From an uncultured Arenicella sp. (GTDB taxonomy: Bacteria; Pseudomonadota; Gammaproteobacteria; Arenicellales; Arenicellaceae), in assembly GCA_937918955.1 (NCBI GenBank), contig CAKZRZ010000220.1, positions 1 through 36,701 on the forward strand: 36,701 nt of DNA, read 5' to 3'. A program made the translations under genes and the position numbers. The first letter of the stretch is position 1; each line of letters begins with the position of its first letter. This document shows, in pieces, positions 10,031-18,302 of the stretch. The notes under the pieces were generated by a model. The model was not told the DNA's origin. It did no database searches and worked only from the letters and a program-made list of their open reading frames with translations.

Positions 10031-13000
10031 CTAGTCTTTGAAATTCAGAGAGAATCGTTCGTTTTTCAAACTTAAATTTGGGTTGTAGAAAGGATCTCCT
10101 TTGGCTAAAAAATCTGACCAAGTATCGAGAAAGTGACGTTGTTCTTTATGCAGGCGTTGGAGCTTTTCATCGGTATCTTCATAGCCTCGGCTGATAGATT
10201 CATGATGCGTTGCCTTGGCATGAGGTGTAAAGACATTCAAGTAGCCATGGTCGAGTAGCTTTAAACAGAAATCAACATCGTTGTAGGCAACCGCAAGATT
10301 GTCTTCGTCTAAACCGCCCACTTGCTGATATTTTTCTGCACTAACCATTAACATGGCACCAGTAATCGCACTGACGTTATAAACCATTTGTAGGCGACCG
10401 TGGTAGCCAATATGGTTGTCTGGAAAAAACTTATGCGGATGACCCGCAGCGCCAACCATGCCGGCGACAACGCCAGCGTGTTGAATGGTGCCATCTGGGA
10501 AGAGCAATTTGCCTCCGACCGCACCAACGCTGTCACGCTGCGCATGTTCCAATAAACGTTCTATCCAATCAGGTGAGATTACTTCGATATCGTTATTGAG
10601 CAGCAATAGGTACTCGCCATTGGCTTGCTGGGCGCCGTAATTACATATCGCCGAAAAATTAAACGGTACATTGCGTTCTACAAAACGAATACGAGGGTCA
10701 CGCGCAGCATATTGCGCCATGCACTCATGCGTTTCAGGCAGTTCGCTATTATTGCTAACGCCAACGATTTCGAAGTTGCTATAGCTTGAACGATTCAATA
10801 TAGAGTTTAAGCAAGACTCTAACAATTCAGGCTTATCTTTAAACGGGATGATGATACTGACAAGTGGTTCGCCAACAATTTCACGAAATACTCGGTAAGT
10901 ACCTTTGAGCAAGCCAAACTCTACTCTAACGTCTGCTTCATCTTTTCGAAGCTGATCTTCAACCGCTTTACGACCTGCTTCCCAGGCATAAGATTTGGAG
11001 TCATATTCAACAGCTGTCGATCCTGGAATCTTTCTCCAGTGATATAAAATTTTGGGTATATGAACTACTCGCTTAGAGGCAGCGGCTGCACGAAGAATAA
11101 TGTCATGATCTTGCGAGCCATCTAACCCTTCGCGAAAGCCACCGATTTCTTCGGCGATCTCGGTTTTGATTACCGTGAAATGGCAAATGTAGTTGTTAGT
11201 ATGTAGCAGATCAGGCGAGTAATCAGGCTTGAAGTAAGGCTCAACTCGCTCGCCTTTCATATTCAACTTGTCTTCGTCGCTGTATATTAAGCCCGCATCA
11301 GGCGTTTGGTTTATAACCTTAGCGTTCTCGTAAAGCGCGTCGATGGTAATCTCGTCGTCATGGTCGAGTAGGGCTATGTAATCGCCCTTAGCCATTGCAA
11401 GAGCATCGTTGGTAGTAACTGCAATGCCTTGATTGAACTCATTTAACTGGATGCTGATTCTTGGGTCCTGAAGCGCTTCATGTTCAAGAATGCGCTTCAA
11501 GTACGACTTCGGCGAACAATCATCAACCAAGCAGAGTTGCCAGTGCGGGTAAATTTGGTTTTGTACCGATTCGATCATCGGTAATAAATACTCAGGATCA
11601 GTATTGTAGATCGGGACCAAAATTGAAAACATCGGCTTGATCGGCATTTGGTCGATCTCCGCTTTTGCTGCTTCAATATCTGATTCGCTTAGGCTGTTCT
11701 CGCTAACCCAAAGGCCGTAGTCCTCGGTATTCTGACCGATTAATTCGCCCGTAGGTAACCGCGGCTCTTCGACTTCTTCAATCGGTTCTGGCTCAGGCTC
11801 GTGTTCAATATAAGGTTGCCCGGTTATACGACTTATTGTTCGGCGGGCAACCCGCTTGGCGCGAGTCGCAGGTCGCATCAACAAGTAACCATGAAGCTCG
11901 TCATTGCGTTGATTCTGGGCGTGTAAACGTTCATGCAAGTTATCAATCTCGGCCTGCATATTGACTAGATGATGATCAAGACCTTCAGCGTGCTCTAGCA
12001 TCTTTTCTACTATGTCCGCGCGATGCTGAATTAAATCGAGAATACGCTGCGCTTGGTGCTCGTTGTCGACGCGCATAGCTTTTAATCTTGCCGCTTGGCT
12101 TGCGAGGGCAGCGGTTTGCCAACGTAATTGTTCTTGATCGACCTCAGCTTCTGTTTTCTCAGAAGTCGCTTGTTGGCGTAATGTTGGGTCGAATCCCTGA
12201 GCAATAAATTCTTTGATCGATGGTGAAGTCTGCTCGCCATACAGTTCTAAATCAATTCGCTGGGCAAGCTTAACATGAGCAACAAGTTGCTCGGCTGCAA
12301 ATACGCTTGGCATGTGCTCGATCATCAGTAACTCAAGATTGACGATGTCATGGCAGTTAGCGTAATTTGCCACCAAGCTATGGTTTTCTGTGGCTAGACA
12401 ATAAAGTGCGCGAAAGAGTAAGAATTCGGCACTGAGTAAATGTTGATCAATCTTCAAACATCGAGCATCGCCAATAAGTTGCAATTGACGCTTTCCGCCA
12501 CGCTCATTAACGGTCAGTTGTGAGGGCAGAACATCGAATATGCCCGGCAGCTCGAGCTGTGCGAACTCATCAGAGCGTAACCAATCATCGTATTCTTGAA
12601 TTAGCTGTTCGAGATGGCGATGATCGTTATTAAGTAATGCCTGAAGCCAATCATCAACTAAAATTTTGCCTTTAGAGAACGGTAAATGATTGGCCGCTAG
12701 GCTGATAAGCTCAGAGCTGTTTTCACCACACGGTTCGACAACGACAGACTGAGCGGCGCGTTTGCGACTGCGAGTGCTCTGCCACGGCGCGCTTCGTGAT
12801 TGGTTTGGATAGTGACGAAAATCGTCATCGTATAGCTTGCGAGTGTGCGTTGAGCTATTGCCTGCGATAGCAATGTATCGCTGCGCAAAATCAACAATAT
12901 TTTTTTTGTCTTGTATCAATCGTTGAAAAACAAGGTACTCATTAATCTCTTGGTTCGAAATACTGCCAAGTTGATAAAAGTGGTTTAAGCCGTTGACCGC

Positions 13001-13825
13001 TGAAGTTAAATAGTCTTCGGAGAAAATCGCTTTGTGTTCATTGGCATTAGCGAAACTAGCGTGAATATCAACCGCAGCAAAATTAGCATCTAGCAAGCTG
13101 TCTCTTAGTTGCTTGCGATTTAATTGAAGAGAGTCTTGGCGTTCATATAGGTCTCTGAAGGGCAGAGTGCTGGCGCTATCGAGGCTGGCGTCATTAAGCC
13201 ATTTAGCCAATCGATTACTGTTTGAGCAGCTTAAGACTAGTGAACCCTTGGCCGATAACGAGGCTTGCAGTTTGGCTAAAACTTGTTTTAGCTTGCTCTC
13301 ACCTAGGTCTAAACTTTCTAGCTGACCCACTACAATTAGATCGTAGTAGTTATCCTGTAACGATAAGCTTGTGAGGTCGGCTGAGACATGTAACACATTG
13401 TGTTTGTTCGCGCATCGATTGCTGGCTAGGCGCGCAAGTTCAGGATCATGCTTGACAGACTCTACCTTGGCGACTTGGTCTGCGACAAAGTGCGAGATTC
13501 CGCCGAGATCTTCACTCAAGTCTAAAACGGTATTTATGCTAGTTAGGTCAAAGCCGTCTAGAAAGCGATAAACGCTACTCGAGGACATGGTCTGACGTAA
13601 AGCTGAACTTGCGCCTCGCAATGTTAGGGGACTCGAGTTTAGAGCCTCGCTAAGGTCAAGCTCGAACAGCGCTTTGCTTGGCGCTTCTGAAAATACACGT
13701 TCGATCTCATTTACCAATTCTGCGCTTAACGCCGAATCTCTATATGGCTCGCGGGAGTCTTGGTAAATACCGTCTTTGAGTTCGAGAATCGGGTTAGATT
13801 CGAGAAGCATAAATTGCTGAGACAT
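10031..13825 (-). CDS. Multidomain glycosyltransferase (1264 aa): N-terminal methyltransferase-like domain, coiled-coil-like middle, two C-terminal GT2 domains
   Basis: GT2 domain 1: MFSILVPIYNTDPEYLLPMIESVQNQIYPHWQLCLVDDCSP..ALLDHDDEI. GT2 domain 2: PLVSIIIPFKDKPELLESCLNSIL..LLLNNDIEVISPDWIERL..GGKLLFPDGTIQHAGVV. N-terminal TVLDLSEDLGGISHFVADQVAKVESVKHDPELARLA resembles a Rossmann MTase. Confidence 0.88.
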   Translation of the reverse strand: MSQQFMLLESNPILELKDGIYQDSREPYRDSALSAELVNEIERVFSEAPSKALFELDLSEALNSSPLTLRGASSALRQTMSSSSVYRFLDGFDLTSINTVLDLSEDLGGISHFVADQVAKVESVKHDPELARLASNRCANKHNVLHVSADLTSLSLQDNYYDLIVVGQLESLDLGESKLKQVLAKLQASLSAKGSLVLSCSNSNRLAKWLNDASLDSASTLPFRDLYERQDSLQLNRKQLRDSLLDANFAAVDIHASFANANEHKAIFSEDYLTSAVNGLNHFYQLGSISNQEINEYLVFQRLIQDKKNIVDFAQRYIAIAGNSSTHTRKLYDDDFRHYPNQSRSAPWQSTRSRKRAAQSVVVEPCGENSSELISLAANHLPFSKGKILVDDWLQALLNNDHRHLEQLIQEYDDWLRSDEFAQLELPGIFDVLPSQLTVNERGGKRQLQLIGDARCLKIDQHLLSAEFLLFRALYCLATENHSLVANYANCHDIVNLELLMIEHMPSVFAAEQLVAHVKLAQRIDLELYGEQTSPSIKEFIAQGFDPTLRQQATSEKTEAEVDQEQLRWQTAALASQAARLKAMRVDNEHQAQRILDLIQHRADIVEKMLEHAEGLDHHLVNMQAEIDNLHERLHAQNQRNDELHGYLLMRPATRAKRVARRTISRITGQPYIEHEPEPEPIEEVEEPRLPTGELIGQNTEDYGLWVSENSLSESDIEAAKAEIDQMPIKPMFSILVPIYNTDPEYLLPMIESVQNQIYPHWQLCLVDDCSPKSYLKRILEHEALQDPRISIQLNEFNQGIAVTTNDALAMAKGDYIALLDHDDEITIDALYENAKVINQTPDAGLIYSDEDKLNMKGERVEPYFKPDYSPDLLHTNNYICHFTVIKTEIAEEIGGFREGLDGSQDHDIILRAAAASKRVVHIPKILYHWRKIPGSTAVEYDSKSYAWEAGRKAVEDQLRKDEADVRVEFGLLKGTYRVFREIVGEPLVSIIIPFKDKPELLESCLNSILNRSSYSNFEIVGVSNNSELPETHECMAQYAARDPRIRFVERNVPFNFSAICNYGAQQANGEYLLLLNNDIEVISPDWIERLLEHAQRDSVGAVGGKLLFPDGTIQHAGVVAGMVGAAGHPHKFFPDNHIGYHGRLQMVYNVSAITGAMLMVSAEKYQQVGGLDEDNLAVAYNDVDFCLKLLDHGYLNVFTPHAKATHHESISRGYEDTDEKLQRLHKEQRHFLDTWSDFLAKGDPFYNPNLSLKNERFSLNFKD

Positions 13826-13981
13826 AAAATTATTGTTTTAATTTTTTTGGCGCTTGGCTTTCTGCTTTGTTCGAGTAGCTGGTGACAAAGTTCGTGTCAG
13901 ATAAGGTGTCGCGCATTCGCGTCATATACGCGGTTTTCGATAGCGAGAATATAACACGCTTAAGAGCTAAGCTGTACCTTC

Positions 13982-14069
13982 ATCGACCTAGGCCAAGGGC
14001 GTTATCGACCTAAGCCAACAGCGTTATCGACGAAGGCCAACAGCGTCATTGATCGAGGCTGAGGGCTTC
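13982..14069. repeat. 22-bp tandem repeat, four units, last one degenerate
   Basis: ATCGACCTAGGCCAAGGGCGTT / ATCGACCTAAGCCAACAGCGTT / ATCGACGAAGGCCAACAGCGTC / ATTGATCGAGGCTGAGGGCTTC; 19/22, 18/22 and 13/22 identity between successive units by hand count. Confidence 0.85.
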
Positions 14070-14099
14070 GAAAATGCTGAACTTGACGTATCCTTTCAG

Positions 14100-15068
14100 A
14101 TGGTAGGTCACAGTATGAGTATGAAAATAATAAAAATTGCACTTCTGTCGTTAGTTGCCTCAATTATTCTCCTATTGATTGCTTTTTGGACACCCGATAC
14201 GTCCTTCGAAGATATGCGTGACAAGTATGGTGGTGGCTCTTCGCAATTCTTGACTATGGACAATGGTTCAAGAATTCATTTCCGTGATCAGGGTGATCCC
14301 ACCGATAAGGTTCTACTTTTCGTTCATGGTACGAGTGCGTCTTTGCACACATGGGAGCCTTTGATTTCGCATCTGGGCTCTGGGTATCGCTTTGTATCTC
14401 TAGACTTACCTGGGCATGGGCTTACGGGCGTCAATCCAGAACGTAACTATTCACGTAAAGCCATGGTTAGCGCTATATGGGCTGTTATGGATCACTTAGG
14501 CATTGAGCAAGCAAGTTTAGTGGGAAATTCCCTGGGAGGCGCTGTTGCTTGGTCTTCGGCTCTTGATAAGCCACAAAGAGTTAAGTCACTCGTGTTAATC
14601 GCGCCATCCGGTGCTCCGCGCCAAAAAGCATCACAATCAAATATTGGCTTCAAGATTTTGCAAACCAAACTTGGGCAAATGTTGATGAAAAAAGTCTCGC
14701 CGCGATTCATTATCAAGAAGTCCTTATTACAAACTGTAGCAAGGCCTGAGATTGTCAATGAGCCGATGGTTGATCGATATTGGGAATTATTAAGAATGCG
14801 GGGAAATCGACAGGCGATGATTGATTTAGCAAACACTCCTCGAAACAGCGATGCTTGGCAACGATTAAAAGCAATAGATCAAACTACTTTAGTCATTTGG
14901 GGCGATGCTGATGGTTTACTCCCAGTGACGATGAGTGATGTATTTGAGCGTGAATTGCCAAATGTAAAGGTTCAACGCCTGAAAAACATCGGACACTTGC
15001 CTATGGAGGAGGCTGTATTGGATGTCTCAAAGTCCATTTCCATTTTTTGTATGATAAATAGTTGCTGA
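14100..15068 (+). CDS. Alpha/beta hydrolase with N-terminal membrane anchor
   Basis: VLLFVHGTSASLHTWEPLI; VSLDLPGHGLTG; ASLVGNSLGGAVAW; TLVIWGDADGLLPV; IGHLPMEEA. The track start (TTG 14049) lies inside the tandem repeat; in-frame ATGs at 14100, 14115 and 14121 are more plausible. Confidence 0.9.
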   Translation: MVGHSMSMKIIKIALLSLVASIILLLIAFWTPDTSFEDMRDKYGGGSSQFLTMDNGSRIHFRDQGDPTDKVLLFVHGTSASLHTWEPLISHLGSGYRFVSLDLPGHGLTGVNPERNYSRKAMVSAIWAVMDHLGIEQASLVGNSLGGAVAWSSALDKPQRVKSLVLIAPSGAPRQKASQSNIGFKILQTKLGQMLMKKVSPRFIIKKSLLQTVARPEIVNEPMVDRYWELLRMRGNRQAMIDLANTPRNSDAWQRLKAIDQTTLVIWGDADGLLPVTMSDVFERELPNVKVQRLKNIGHLPMEEAVLDVSKSISIFCMINSC

Positions 15069-15152
15069 GCGGTCTGTTAATTTTAGTAAAGCCGTATAAA
15101 TACGCCGAAATTTATATGGTTTGACTTCGATTTAAACGCAGATAATGTCTTG

Positions 15153-15168
15153 TGTCTTATATAAGACA
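15153..15168. promoter_or_regulatory. 16-bp perfect palindrome, candidate operator
   Basis: TGTCTTATATAAGACA, with an extra direct TGTCTT half-site at 15146-15151. Confidence 0.45.
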
Positions 15169-15276
15169 TGATTTAAAACTCTTTAACAGTTTTATCCTGT
15201 AAATCAAGGCATTATCCACGTATAAATATTAAACAAGTTGTTCAGCAATAGAGTCGTAAGGCAAACTTAAGAACGC

Positions 15277-15639
15277 TTGTGTTGGGAAATTAATCTTAAA
15301 CCTTGGGCTAATAGAATGAAAATCACTCCGAAAATTACTGAATTACTTTTCGATCTAAGCGAGTTAGAAACTGCGGACAATAATGCTTATCTAACTGGTG
15401 ATGTTAGTAATCTTCGTAATAGCCTTTTGCAGCTCTATAGAGCCACAGACAGTGATCATAGCCGCGAGACTATCATCGCTATCATGAGTGAAGCCGGTTA
15501 TCCATGGTTTGGCAAATTGGCTAAAGCAAGCAATCGCTCAGTGAGTGATATACCTATGAAACAAGTTGCTAATGAAGAGCAGTTTATGTCGGACGAAGAC
15601 TTTCTAGATTTGTTGCCAATTAATGGCCACTTCCATTAA
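15277..15639 (+). CDS. Orphan protein, unknown function (ATG start at 15316 possible)
   Basis: Stand-alone open frame between AT-rich leader and terminator; MKITPKITELLFDLSELETADNNAYLTGDVSNLRNSLLQLYRATDSDHSRETIIAIMSEAGYPWFGKLA. Confidence 0.7.
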   Translation: MCWEINLKPWANRMKITPKITELLFDLSELETADNNAYLTGDVSNLRNSLLQLYRATDSDHSRETIIAIMSEAGYPWFGKLAKASNRSVSDIPMKQVANEEQFMSDEDFLDLLPINGHFH

Positions 15640-15763
15640 AAGATTATAAACGCTTGTTTAATTATGTGCTCGGCGCTCCAAATTGTGTTTAGCAAGGCGC
15701 GGTTGAATTAGAGTAAATCTCGAAGGGCTTCGCTGGCGAAAATCAAAGTCTAAAAATGCAATC

Positions 15764-15804
15764 AAAAAAGCCCCAATATCTGAATGATACTGGGGCTTTT
15801 TTTA
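15764..15804. terminator. Bidirectional rho-independent terminator between convergent orphan genes
   Basis: AAAAAAGCCCCAATATC TGAAT GATACTGGGGCTTTTTTT. Confidence 0.88.
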
Positions 15805-15834
15805 ATATTTGCCAACTTAGATCAGTCGAGTTGG

Positions 15835-16218
15835 CTAAAAATTAATTGATAAGGAACTTTCGATCTCAAGATTATTCGAATTCAGTGCGCCACTATTTCG
15901 AGAAACGATAACTTCACCGTTTTTACCTCTTACTAGTGCTGATGCTAACCCGAGCTCTCGATCTTGGTTAGTTTGCATTGTTCCGGCACGCAAGTGCTTG
16001 TTAACCTCAAGTATGAGGTCACGATGCAGTTGTTTAATTTGAAGGTGATCAGTCAGTTTGTTCGTGTTATGAACGTGTTTAAATACGTTTAGTGAACTGA
16101 TTTTTATCACCAATCCCGTGTGTTTGCGCATCGCCTGCGCATATTTCGACAGCAACACCAGTACTTTTGCTGGTAACACTGATGCGTTCACCTCTTCGAG
16201 GCTTACTAGCTTACCCAT
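15835..16218 (-). CDS. Orphan protein (127 aa), no recognised domain
   Basis: ATG start with strong SD (TAAGGAGT) about 8 nt upstream; N-terminal ~70 aa align without gaps to the 6436-6696 product. Confidence 0.8.
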   Translation of the reverse strand: MGKLVSLEEVNASVLPAKVLVLLSKYAQAMRKHTGLVIKISSLNVFKHVHNTNKLTDHLQIKQLHRDLILEVNKHLRAGTMQTNQDRELGLASALVRGKNGEVIVSRNSGALNSNNLEIESSLSINF

Positions 16219-16529
16219 TTTGTAACTCCTTAATCTTGGCAGTAGGGTGCCGTTGCTCGTAAAACCCTATGCTTTACGATGCTGATTAACTTCATGGTGT
16301 CTTGTGCGAGATCTCCCCCTTGTTGACATGCTCTATCACAGAAACCTAAGAAAAAAGAGTTAACTTTAAATTCAAGGGCTTACCCATACTTCTTGATAAA
16401 ACCTACCAACGTTTGTAACATCGGCGACACCATGGAACCGAAATTTATCAGACTAAAGGCCAATAAGTAAGTCATTTCTTCACGAAATGTTACCTTTCTT
16501 GTCATATTTCGAGCACTAAAAATTAGTAG

Positions 16530-18293
16530 CTAGCGTTTTGGAATATACAGATCAGTAATTGTACCTTCATAAACTTCGGCGGCCATCGCTACGGTTTCAG
16601 AAAGCGTGGGGTGAGGATGAATAGTGAGCCCAATATCGGTGGCATCTGCTCCCATTTCTATTGCTAAACCTACTTCGGCAATTAGGTCACCAGCACTTGG
16701 GCCAACAATGCCACCGCCGAGTACTCGATGCGTTTTGGGGTCGAACAATAGCTTGGTTTTTCCTTCGGTTCGATCATTGCCAATAGCACGGCCAGAAGCC
16801 GCCCATGGAAATACACCAGTATCGTAGTCAATCTTTTGCGCCTTGGCCTCAGTTTCAGTAAGGCCAACCCACGCGATTTCTGGATCAGTGTAGGCAACTG
16901 ATGGGATGACATTGGCCTCGAACGCGCTCTTTTCTCCGGCACAGACTTCAGCGGCTACTTTCGCTTCATGCGTTGCCTTGTGGGCTAGCATAGGCTGTCC
17001 AACGATATCACCAATTGCAAAAATATGATCAACATTGGTTTTCATTTGAGCATCAACAGCGATAAAGCCGCGCTCATCAACGGCGACCCCAGCTTTATCA
17101 GCGTCAATCAAGTCACCGTTAGGACGTCTACCAGTTGCTACCAATACATAATCAAAGACTTGTGATTCAGGTGCATTACCATTCGAAGCCGAGCCAAAAT
17201 TCACTTTGATACCGTCGTCTTGAGGTTCGATGCTTTCAACCTTGGTATTGGTCATTATATCTTTGACGAGGCTCTTCATTCGCTTTTGAAGCGGTGCGAC
17301 CAAGTCTTTATCTGCGCCAGGAATGATTTGTGGCATGAACTCGACAATCGATACATCAGTACCAAGTTCGCTGTAAACCGTTGCCATTTCCAAACCGATA
17401 ATTCCACCGCCGACGATTAGCATCGATTTTGGGATTTCTTTAAGTTCAAGAGCTCCAGTTGAGTCGATCACTCGCGGATCATCAGTTTCGAACATTGGAA
17501 AAATGGTTACGCGAGAACCAGCGGCAATAATTGCTTTATCAAACGATAGGCTGGATGCCGAGCCATTCTTCTCAATTTGTAAAGAGTTCGCTGAGGTGAA
17601 CTTTGCATAGCCGTTTACTACGTTTACCTTTCGAGCCTTAGCCATGCCAGCAAGGCCACCCGTTAACTTTGATATAACTGACTCCTTGAAACCTCTGAGT
17701 TTGTCGATATCAACGCTCGGTTTGCCGAAACTGATCCCGTGCTTTTCCATTTCGCGTGCTTCTGAAATCACAGCGGCAGAATGGAGTAGGGCTTTGGAAG
17801 GTATGCAGCCTACGTTTAAACACACTCCGCCCAGAGTGTCGTATTTCTCAATTAGTGTAACGTTCAAGCCTAGATCGGCCGCTCTAAACGCCGCGGTATA
17901 TCCGCCAGGTCCAGAGCCAATAACAACAAGGTCTGCGTGTGAGTCTGTTGTACTGGGGCGTGGCTCGGCAGAGGGGGCTGCAGCAGTGGGCTTTTGAGTC
18001 TGAGGCGCTGCTTCCGTTGCCGCACACTGTTTGCTTGCACTTGGTGCTTGAGAATTGGCCATGAGAGTTACAATAACGTCGCCCTCGTTAATAGCATCAC
18101 CTAGTTTGACCTCGATACTGGCGATTTCACCTGCAGCTGATGCCGGTACATCCATTGATGCTTTGTCGCTTTCTACCGTGATGAGGGATTCGTCTACTTC
18201 AACGCTATCGCCAACGGCCACTAATACCTCGATTACCTCGACATCGGTTGCCCCGCCCAGATCTGGAACTTGAATCGTAATGGTCTCACTCAT
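16530..18293 (-). CDS. lpdA: Dihydrolipoyl dehydrogenase (E3) with N-terminal lipoyl domain
   Basis: Lipoyl domain ITIQVPDLGG..VESDKASMDVPA; then DLVVIGSGPGGYTAAFRAADLG, GGVCLNVGCIPSKALLH, HPHPTLSETV. Confidence 0.96.
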   Translation of the reverse strand: MSETITIQVPDLGGATDVEVIEVLVAVGDSVEVDESLITVESDKASMDVPASAAGEIASIEVKLGDAINEGDVIVTLMANSQAPSASKQCAATEAAPQTQKPTAAAPSAEPRPSTTDSHADLVVIGSGPGGYTAAFRAADLGLNVTLIEKYDTLGGVCLNVGCIPSKALLHSAAVISEAREMEKHGISFGKPSVDIDKLRGFKESVISKLTGGLAGMAKARKVNVVNGYAKFTSANSLQIEKNGSASSLSFDKAIIAAGSRVTIFPMFETDDPRVIDSTGALELKEIPKSMLIVGGGIIGLEMATVYSELGTDVSIVEFMPQIIPGADKDLVAPLQKRMKSLVKDIMTNTKVESIEPQDDGIKVNFGSASNGNAPESQVFDYVLVATGRRPNGDLIDADKAGVAVDERGFIAVDAQMKTNVDHIFAIGDIVGQPMLAHKATHEAKVAAEVCAGEKSAFEANVIPSVAYTDPEIAWVGLTETEAKAQKIDYDTGVFPWAASGRAIGNDRTEGKTKLLFDPKTHRVLGGGIVGPSAGDLIAEVGLAIEMGADATDIGLTIHPHPTLSETVAMAAEVYEGTITDLYIPKR

Positions 18294-18302
18294 GACAAAC
18301 TC

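Noticed and set aside
13982-14069. Repeat considered as a CRISPR array
   Set aside because: Units are directly adjacent 22-mers with no unique spacers and no cas genes nearby.
16219-16330. Two possible ~20-aa leader peptides upstream of the 16218 gene (minus strand)
   Set aside because: Short, no convincing SD spacing, and no repeated amino acid typical of attenuation.
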